NCBI GenBank assembly: GCA_038258215.1
Contig: JBBSQC010000004.1
Coordinates: 62,001-126,000 of the forward strand
Reading direction: 5' to 3'
Source: Fodinibacter sp038258215
GTDB taxonomy: Bacteria; Actinomycetota; Actinomycetes; Actinomycetales; Dermatophilaceae
DNA length: 64,000 nucleotides
Of this stretch, positions 58,359 to 64,000 are shown one piece after another (position 1 is the stretch's first letter; every line of letters starts with the position of its first letter). The notes beneath the pieces were generated by a model, which saw nothing but the letters and a program-made list of their open reading frames with translations, was not told the DNA's origin and did no database searches. The translations under genes were made by a program, and so were the position numbers.

Positions 58359-59392
58359 GACGCCGGTGTCCCGCTCAGGGCCTGGACCACCTTGGGGAGG
58401 AAGACGTCGACGGCGACCGGGATCGACAGCGGGCTCGGGGAGGACATCGACAGCGCGACGGAGTTGTCGGCGCTGGCGACGTACTGGCCGGACGCGATGG
58501 CCGGGATGCGGCTGAGGAGCGGGTCACTCGTGACGGCCTCGGCGCCCTCGGCGTAGAAGACGAGGAGGTCGGCGTCCAGGGTGGAGGACTTCTCGGCCGA
58601 GAGGTTGGCACTGAACTCTCCCGTGGACGCGCTCAGCTCGGTGACGGTCGGGGAGTCCACGAGACCGAACCGGCGCAGCATCTGCGGGCGCAGGTCTGAG
58701 GAGGTGTAGAGCCCGATGGTCGAGAGGTCGGTGGGAGTGAACCATCCCCAAGCCGCGGACTTGCCGGCGATCTCCGGGTGATCGGCGAGGGCATCGTCGA
58801 TGACGGCGTCGGTAGAGGCTCGGAGCTCACTCGCCGTGCTCTCGCGGCCGAGGGCGGTTCCGATGGTCTCCAGGGAGGTCTCCCACGACGTGCCCCAGGC
58901 CTCTCCCGGGTAGGCCACGGTGGGCGCGATCTTGGTGAGCTTGTCGTACTCCTCCTTGCTGAGCCCGGAGTTGACGCCGAGGATCAGGTCGGGGGCCGCG
59001 GCGGCAATGGCGTCGTAGGGGATGCCGGCCGTGTCGTCGTAGCGAGCGATGGCGCCGCCCTTCACCCCCAGCTCGTCGGCCTTGGCGTCGAACCAGTCGG
59101 TGGAGCCGGCGTCGTTGCCGCCCCAGGTGATCTTGGGGGCACCGACGGGGACCACCCCGAGGGCGAGCACGGCATCCGCATCGGACCACCCGACCGTGGC
59201 GACCCGGGTTGGGGCGGCCTCGATCGTCGTGGCGCCGTGGGCGTGCTCGATGGTCACGGGGTAGGCCGCGGCGTCGGCGGTCGTGGCAGCCGGGTCGGCC
59301 GTGCCTCCGCCGTCGACCGGGCCGGTGGAGCAGGCTGTGAGAGCCATCGCGAGGGCGGGTGCGAGGGCGAGCAGGTGGCGACGGGAGCGCAT
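58355..59392 (-). CDS. Iron-siderophore substrate-binding lipoprotein
   Basis: A 345-residue lipoprotein of the FecB/FepB type. The lipobox is LTAC at residue 21, after a basic start. ATRVATVGWSDADAVLALGVVPVG and AAAPDLILGVNSGLSKEEYDKL are typical of cluster A-II binding proteins. GGAGG precedes ATG 59392. It is the first gene behind the iron box. Confidence 0.93.
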   Translation of the reverse strand: MRSRRHLLALAPALAMALTACSTGPVDGGGTADPAATTADAAAYPVTIEHAHGATTIEAAPTRVATVGWSDADAVLALGVVPVGAPKITWGGNDAGSTDWFDAKADELGVKGGAIARYDDTAGIPYDAIAAAAPDLILGVNSGLSKEEYDKLTKIAPTVAYPGEAWGTSWETSLETIGTALGRESTASELRASTDAVIDDALADHPEIAGKSAAWGWFTPTDLSTIGLYTSSDLRPQMLRRFGLVDSPTVTELSASTGEFSANLSAEKSSTLDADLLVFYAEGAEAVTSDPLLSRIPAIASGQYVASADNSVALSMSSPSPLSIPVAVDVFLPKVVQALSGTPAS

Positions 59393-59427
59393 TGGACCTC
59401 CGGGGGAAGCGCGGCGAGGAACCTTGG

Positions 59428-59447
59428 TTAGGTTAGCCTTACCTTAA
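59428..59447. promoter_or_regulatory. IdeR/DtxR iron box
   Basis: TTAGGTTAGCCTTACCTTAA matches the 19-bp inverted repeat consensus of DtxR/IdeR (TTAGGTTAG-C-CTAACCTAA) at most positions. It is 36 bases before the binding-protein start. With iron present, IdeR should close this operon. Confidence 0.93.
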
Positions 59448-59493
59448 CCACGAAGGAGCGACGCCCGTCAACCCCGTCCGCCCGGCGCCCGCG

Positions 59494-60762
59494 TCAGCGC
59501 ACGGGGGTCAGCACGTCCAGCCCGACGTGGGCGCGCAGCGCCTCGGGCACGAGCACCGAGCCGTCGGCCTGCTGGTGGTTCTCGAGGATCGCGACGAGCC
59601 AGCGGGTGGTGGCGAGGGTGCCGTTCAGCGTCGCCGCCACCTCGTTGCCGTGCTCGCCCCTGAAGCGGGTGTTCAGCCGGCGGGCCTGGAAGGTCGTGCA
59701 GTTCGAGGTGGAGGTGAGCTCGCGGTAGCGGCCCTGCGTGGGCACCCATGCCTCGCAGTCGTACTTGCGCGCCGCCGGACCGCCGAGGTCACCCGCGGCC
59801 GTGTCGATGATCCGGTAGGGCACCTCGATGGCCGCGAGCATCTCCTTCTCGAAGGCGAGCAGCCGCTCGTGCTCGGCCGCGGCGTCCTGGGGACGGCAGT
59901 ACACGAACATCTCGATCTTGTTGAACTGGTGCACCCGGATGATCCCCCGGGTGTCCTTGCCGTAGGACCCGGCTTCGCGGCGGTAGCACGTGGACTGACC
60001 GGCATACCGGATCGGTCCGCCCGAGAGGTCGACCACCTCGTCGGCGTGGTAACCGGCGAGCGCCACCTCCGAGGTGCCGGTGAGATAGAGGTCGTCGGCC
60101 TCGAGCCGGTAGACCTCGTCGGCGTGGTGGTCCAGGAACCCCGCCCCCGCCATGACGTCGCTCTTGACCAGTGTCGGGGTGATCATCGGAACGAAGCCGG
60201 CCGCGATCGCGCGCTGCATCGCCATCGCCAGCAGGCCCATCTCGAGCCTGGCCCCGACCCCTTTGAGGAAGTAGAAGCGCGAGCCACCGACCTTGGCGCC
60301 CCGCTCCATGTCGATGGCGTCGAGCCCCTCACCCAGGGCGAGGTGGTCACGGGGCTCGAACCCGTCGGCGGCGAAGTCACGCGGCTCACCCACCGTCTCG
60401 ACGACCACGTAGTCGTCCTCACCGCCAGCAGGCACCTCGGGCTCGACCACGTTCCCGACCGAGCGCAACAGCCGGCCCAGCTCGGCGTCCGCCGCCTCGG
60501 CCGAGCCCTGGAGCTCCTTGACCTGCGCCGCGACCTCCTTGCTGTGCACGATCAGCGCCTGCTTCTCCTGCCCCTGGGCCAGGGCCACGTCCTTGCCCAT
60601 CGACTTCTGCTCGGCACGGAGCCGCTCGTATGCCGTGAGCGAGCTCCGGCGCACCTCGTCGGCTCCGAGGATCGCGTCGACGACCCCTTCGTCCTCACCG
60701 CGGGCGCGCTGGCTCGCGCGGACGAGGTCGGGGTCCTCCCGGAGCAGCCTGATGTCGATCAC
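59494..60762 (-). CDS. serS: Seryl-tRNA synthetase
   Basis: A 422-residue class II synthetase. The N-terminal coiled-coil arm (about 30-100) includes the charged EQKSMGKDVALAQGQEK region. Motif 2 is in CYRREAGSYGKDTRGIIRVHQFNKIE, and motif 3 in the C-terminal FRGEHGNEVAATLNGTLAT. GTG 60762 lies 6 nt after TAAACT, with no Shine-Dalgarno sequence. Confidence 0.95.
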   Translation of the reverse strand: MIDIRLLREDPDLVRASQRARGEDEGVVDAILGADEVRRSSLTAYERLRAEQKSMGKDVALAQGQEKQALIVHSKEVAAQVKELQGSAEAADAELGRLLRSVGNVVEPEVPAGGEDDYVVVETVGEPRDFAADGFEPRDHLALGEGLDAIDMERGAKVGGSRFYFLKGVGARLEMGLLAMAMQRAIAAGFVPMITPTLVKSDVMAGAGFLDHHADEVYRLEADDLYLTGTSEVALAGYHADEVVDLSGGPIRYAGQSTCYRREAGSYGKDTRGIIRVHQFNKIEMFVYCRPQDAAAEHERLLAFEKEMLAAIEVPYRIIDTAAGDLGGPAARKYDCEAWVPTQGRYRELTSTSNCTTFQARRLNTRFRGEHGNEVAATLNGTLATTRWLVAILENHQQADGSVLVPEALRAHVGLDVLTPVR

Positions 60763-60793
60763 GCAGGAAGTTTATCGGCGCGCGCGGGCCCGG

Positions 60794-60830
60794 TTGTCCA
60801 CAGGTGGGCCGGTCTCGACGTCTGTCCACA
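60794..60830. promoter_or_regulatory. Two DnaA-box-like sites in the serS upstream region
   Basis: TTGTCCACA (60794-60802) equals the consensus actinobacterial DnaA box, and CTGTCCACA (60822-60830) differs at one base. They lie in direct repeats of about 24 bases (TGTCCACAGGTGGG-CGGT-TCGA). The first is near the -35 region of serS. Confidence 0.6.
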
Positions 60831-60882
60831 GGTGGGTCGGTGTCGAGATGCAGTCCCCTCCACGACCGTGCAGGATCCGCGC

Positions 60883-61761
60883 ATGAACGAAACCGCCGAC
60901 GCCCAAGCACCCGTCCAGACCACCGCGGGGTGGTACACCGACCCCACCGACTCCACCCAGTTCCGACGGTGGGACGGCGCGGCGTGGACCGACTCGACCA
61001 TGGCCAACCCCTCTGGACGCGCTGCGCTGCCGGACGCACCGTTCCGCGGCGGTGCCGGAGCCAGCGCCGCCAGCACTCGTCCGCCGCTGCGGCCGGCGTT
61101 CTTCGTGTGGGCTCGCGTGCTGCAGGTGCTCTTCGTGGCGACGGGCCTGGTCGCGGCGACCTCCGGCGGCATCCACCTCTGGACCGTCAGTTTCGTCAGC
61201 CGGGTGAGCGGTGACCCGACGAGCGTCGACCAGGCCGAGGCAGACCTGCACGACATCATCGAGGCTCTCGCGGGCGGAGTCGGCGGGCTGCTCTACCTCG
61301 CGACCGGCGTGCTCTTCCTGATCTGGCTCGTCACGGCATACCGGTGCAACCGCGTCGACCCCGCCCGCCTCACCCACAGCGACGGCTGGGCGGTCGGGGC
61401 CTGGTTCGTCCCGATCCTCAACTTCTTCCGACCGTTCCGCGTGGTCTGCGACCTGTGGAACGCGGTGCGCGAGACGAGCGACGGCGGACGCCCGGGCCCG
61501 GACCGCCCACTGCTCCCGGCGTGGTGGGCCGCCTACCTGTTCATGCTCGCGATCGACACGGTCGAGCGGTTCCAACAGCGCTCGATCGCCGTCCTGGAGG
61601 GGCCGGAGGTGATCCAGTCCATCCGGACCGCATCCTGGACGGGTGTCATCGGCGACCTGGTGACCACCGTCGCCGCCGGGCTCGCCCTGATCCTGGTCAC
61701 CCGGCTCACCGCCGCACTACGACGGCCGGCCACCCCCGTGCTCAGTCCGAACGTCCGGTGA
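60883..61761 (+). CDS. DUF2510/DUF4328 membrane protein
   Basis: A 292-residue protein. Residues 15-38 (AGWYTDPTDSTQFRRWDGAAW) are a DUF2510 motif, found at the N-termini of many actinobacterial membrane proteins. The rest is DUF4328: several helices with YRCNRVDPARLTHSDGWAVGAWFVPILNFFRPFRVV. CAGGAT is 6 nt before ATG 60883. The last 20 bases overlap the convergent LysE gene. Confidence 0.88.
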   Translation: MNETADAQAPVQTTAGWYTDPTDSTQFRRWDGAAWTDSTMANPSGRAALPDAPFRGGAGASAASTRPPLRPAFFVWARVLQVLFVATGLVAATSGGIHLWTVSFVSRVSGDPTSVDQAEADLHDIIEALAGGVGGLLYLATGVLFLIWLVTAYRCNRVDPARLTHSDGWAVGAWFVPILNFFRPFRVVCDLWNAVRETSDGGRPGPDRPLLPAWWAAYLFMLAIDTVERFQQRSIAVLEGPEVIQSIRTASWTGVIGDLVTTVAAGLALILVTRLTAALRRPATPVLSPNVR

Positions 61762-62380
61762 GGAGCAGGCCGGTCCCCAGACCCACCATCATCAGCCCCC
61801 CGACTCCGCCGACCCGCTCCATCCGCTGCGGCGAGGACGCGAACCAGTCCCTCGCCCGGCTCGCGACCAGCGCCACCGTGCCGTCCATGAGCAGGGCCAG
61901 CACCGCGAAGATCGACCCGAGCGCGAGGAGCTGGAGGAGCACCGGCGAGGTCGACACGACGAACTGCGGCAGCAGGGCCGCGAAGAACACCACCGTCTTG
62001 GGGTTCGTCACACCGACGACGTACCCCGCCCGCACGGCGTGCAGCCGCGGCACGACCACCAGCATCCCGCCGTCGAAGGCCTCCGCGAGAGCCCGCCGGT
62101 TGCGGATCGCCTGCACCCCGAGCCAGACCAGGTAGCCCGCACCGACGAGCTTGAGCAGCGTGTATGCCGTGGCGCTCGCGGCGATGAGGGGGCCCAGTCC
62201 GACGGCCAGGGCGCAGATCTGGGTGAGGATGCCGAGCGCGTTTCCGACCACGGTGAGCAGGGCCTCCCGGCGCCCCGAGGACAGCGCGCGACCGATGGTG
62301 AACAGCAGGCTCGGTCCCGGGATCGCGATGATGACTGCGGACGCGGCGGCGAACGCGAGGAGGAGTGACGTCGACGGCAT
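61742..62380 (-). CDS. LysE/RhtB family amino-acid exporter
   Basis: A 212-residue, six-helix exporter. AVIIAIPGPSLLFTIGRALSSGRREALLTVVGNALG and GVTNPKTVVFFAALLPQFV are the family motifs. The transported amino acid is unknown. CACACT is 7 nt before ATG 62380. The 3' end overlaps the opposite gene by 20 bases. Confidence 0.93.
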   Translation of the reverse strand: MPSTSLLLAFAAASAVIIAIPGPSLLFTIGRALSSGRREALLTVVGNALGILTQICALAVGLGPLIAASATAYTLLKLVGAGYLVWLGVQAIRNRRALAEAFDGGMLVVVPRLHAVRAGYVVGVTNPKTVVFFAALLPQFVVSTSPVLLQLLALGSIFAVLALLMDGTVALVASRARDWFASSPQRMERVGGVGGLMMVGLGTGLLLTGRSD

Positions 62381-62385
62381 ACCGA

Positions 62386-63726
62386 TCAGTGTGTCGCCGG
62401 AGTGGCGCCCGCCGCACCGGAGCTGTCGCTGGCGGCATCCCGTCTCGCGTCCAGGCGCTGCATGACGGGGGTGGCGAGCACCCCGTGCACGACGACGGAG
62501 AGGGCGATGGTGAACCCCACGGTCGACCACAGCCACCGCTCCTCGGTGAACGGGGTGACGCCGGCGGCGTACGCGAGGTAGTAGATCGAGCCGACCCCCC
62601 GGACCCCGAAGAAGGCGACGACCAGCCGCTCGCGGTGGTTCAGACCGGCGTCCCCCACCTCGGTGCGGTGCCCGAGGAAGGCGAGGTAGCCCGCGACCGG
62701 TCGCACGACGAACACCAGGGCCACCCCGACGCTCACCCCTCGCCAGTCGAGGTTGGCCAGGAGCCCGTTGGTGATCGCGAACCCGAGACCGAGGAGCAGC
62801 ACGAGGGTGAGCAGGAGCTCGAGGCGCTCGATGACGTCGTGCATGTGCACCTGGTAGGCGTGGTTGCGCTCGGCCGAGCGGATCACGAGGGCGCCCACGA
62901 ACACCGCGAGGAACCCGTAGCCCCCAGCCAGCTCGGCGGCACCGTAGGAGAACAGCAGCGCGGCGATCGCCACCAGCGGTTCTCCCACCTCGGCGAGCCG
63001 CAGGGACCGCCGGGGGCCGCGGAAGGCGAGCTGCGACATGCCCCACCCGCAGGCCGCGCCCACCGCGACCCCGACGACCACCTTCCCGAAGAGCTCCCAC
63101 GCCATCCACCGCAGCCCCCAGTCCGAGACGGGCCCCACGCTGGCGAGGAAGATCGCGGCGTACACGAACGGAAAGGCGAGCCCGTCGTTGAGCCCGGCCT
63201 CGCTGGTCAGCGCGAAGCGCACCTCGTCGGTCTCGTCGATCTCGTCCAGGGTGTCCTCGTCCTCGAGTGTCGGCCCCCCGACCTGCACGTCCGAGGCGAG
63301 GACCGGGTCGGTCGGGGCGAGCACCGCGCCGAGCAGCACGGCGGCGGGCAACGCCACACCGAGCGGCCCCCAGGCGAGCAGCGCGATCCCACCGATGGTC
63401 AGGGGCATGGCGATGCCGAGGAGTCGCCACGTCGGGGACCACGTCGACCAGGAGGCGCCGACCCGCCAGCGCAGCGGCCGGTCGATGGCCAGCCCGACAC
63501 CCATCAGGGCCACGAGCACCGTCGCCTCGGCCAGGTGCTCGATGACGGTGCGCGAGGCCACCGGGTCGAGCATCAGGGCCTGCGTGCCGGGCAGGAACCC
63601 GAACGCCATCCCGGTGCCCACCAGCACGATCGGCGCGGACAGCGCATAGCGGTGGAGCGCGCTCGGCAGCACGGAGGCCAGCAGGAGAGCAGCACCGAGC
63701 AGGAGGTAGACCAGCTCGGGCCTCAC
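62386..63726 (-). CDS. CPA1-type cation/proton antiporter
   Basis: A 446-residue membrane antiporter. APTDPVLASDVQVG and SEAGLNDGLAFPFVY carry the conserved Asp residues of the ND motif for cation binding, and VRGVGSIYYLAYA is in the C-terminal core. It may exchange Na+ or K+ for protons. GTG 63726 overlaps the upstream gene. Confidence 0.9.
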   Translation of the reverse strand: MRPELVYLLLGAALLLASVLPSALHRYALSAPIVLVGTGMAFGFLPGTQALMLDPVASRTVIEHLAEATVLVALMGVGLAIDRPLRWRVGASWSTWSPTWRLLGIAMPLTIGGIALLAWGPLGVALPAAVLLGAVLAPTDPVLASDVQVGGPTLEDEDTLDEIDETDEVRFALTSEAGLNDGLAFPFVYAAIFLASVGPVSDWGLRWMAWELFGKVVVGVAVGAACGWGMSQLAFRGPRRSLRLAEVGEPLVAIAALLFSYGAAELAGGYGFLAVFVGALVIRSAERNHAYQVHMHDVIERLELLLTLVLLLGLGFAITNGLLANLDWRGVSVGVALVFVVRPVAGYLAFLGHRTEVGDAGLNHRERLVVAFFGVRGVGSIYYLAYAAGVTPFTEERWLWSTVGFTIALSVVVHGVLATPVMQRLDARRDAASDSSGAAGATPATH

Positions 63727-64000
63727 GGCACCTCGAGCCCGACGTCGACGAGGTGGTGGGCCAGGTCGTGGAGGCAGTAGCGACCGAGGGAGAGCACCGT
63801 GAACTCCGAGCCGCCGGACCGCGCGCCGGTGAGACCCCACTGCTCACCCGAGACCCCGACAAACGCAGCGGACAGCTCAGCAGCGGACGCGGCGATGACA
63901 TCGGCCACCTCGGACGTGTCCTGCTCCTCGTAGCGATCCTCGGTCGCTGCCCGGTCCTGGTCCCAGTTCGCGAAGGAGGGGTGGCCGCCCGCCAGCATCG
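63723..64000 (-). CDS. DinB-like protein, C-terminal part (runs off window end)
   Basis: The last 91 or so residues of a helical-bundle protein are visible: DVIAASAAELSAAFVGV and YCLHDLAHHLVDVG, with histidines arranged as in DinB/mycothiol-dependent enzymes. The start is beyond the window. It is translationally coupled to the antiporter. Confidence 0.6.
   Translation of the reverse strand, partial: MLAGGHPSFANWDQDRAATEDRYEEQDTSEVADVIAASAAELSAAFVGVSGEQWGLTGARSGGSEFTVLSLGRYCLHDLAHHLVDVGLEVP

Noticed and set aside
60794..60846. Replication origin
   Set aside because: Only two DnaA-like boxes, no AT-rich unwinding region, and no dnaA or dnaN gene in the window.
1..64000. tRNA, rRNA or riboswitch genes
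   Set aside because: I saw no tRNA-like arm set with a TTCRA loop, no rRNA sequence and no cobalamin, TPP or other riboswitch core in the gaps.

Overview
The window is about 64 kb of very GC-rich, densely packed DNA with GTG/ATG starts, frequent ATGA/GTGA overlaps between genes, and many starts that sit 6-7 nt after an nAnnnT -10 hexamer with no Shine-Dalgarno sequence (leaderless style). Together with BsaP next to BioB, CsoR/CopA, an IdeR/DtxR-type iron box, BlaI/M56 pairs and an ECF42/DGPF pair, this points to a chromosomal segment of an actinobacterium, probably a Micrococcales member of the Intrasporangiaceae type (inference; family placement is uncertain). I see no rRNA, tRNA, CRISPR, phage or transposase gene.

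Layout. 0-9 kb: end of an MFS transporter, a glutaryl-CoA dehydrogenase-like gene with a hairpin-repeat array upstream, an ECF42 sigma factor with its DGPF partner, and a branched-chain 2-oxoacid dehydrogenase operon (E1alpha-E1beta-E2) followed by an unrecognised gene. 9-20 kb: a CopZ-like copper chaperone, then one overlapping gene series: response regulator, sensor kinase, NuoA-like, a degenerate NuoB/NuoD-like fusion with a His/Met/Asp-rich linker, NuoH, J, K, L, M and N-like proteins, then a DUF305 lipoprotein. This is the most unusual part: a complex I membrane arm without NuoC, E, F, G or I, whose only candidate connecting subunit has lost its iron-sulfur ligands, placed among copper-type genes. 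20-26 kb: a membrane-anchored molybdopterin oxidoreductase, a DUF2064 protein, GT2 and GT-C-like glycosyltransferases and a sugar-nucleotide epimerase. 26-36 kb: an HD-GYP/LuxR protein, a methyltransferase, HisC-like, GalE, BlaI/M56 and small proteins. 36-47 kb: biotin genes bioB-bsaP, bioA and bioF-bioD, split by a flavin reductase, a secreted sedolisin pair and others. 47-54 kb: purB, csoR-copA, an rRNA methyltransferase and a HAD phosphatase. 54-60 kb: an iron-siderophore uptake operon behind a consensus iron box. 60-64 kb: serS, a DUF4328 protein, a LysE exporter, a CPA1 antiporter and a DinB-like partial gene.

A second theme is a set of perfect or near-perfect hairpins. One family has the core TGACC-(TATT/AATA)-GGTCGATT with locus-specific outer arms. 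It occurs as an intergenic array (1698-1879) and in-frame inside protein linkers of the E2 acyltransferase (6042-6073) and CopA (50023-50090). An unrelated-looking hairpin encodes an insertion in BioA (39655-39676). A second family (CTCGAGTGCGGAAGTGG arms) flanks bioA and bioD. Long single hairpins sit between most convergent gene pairs and probably act as bidirectional terminators.
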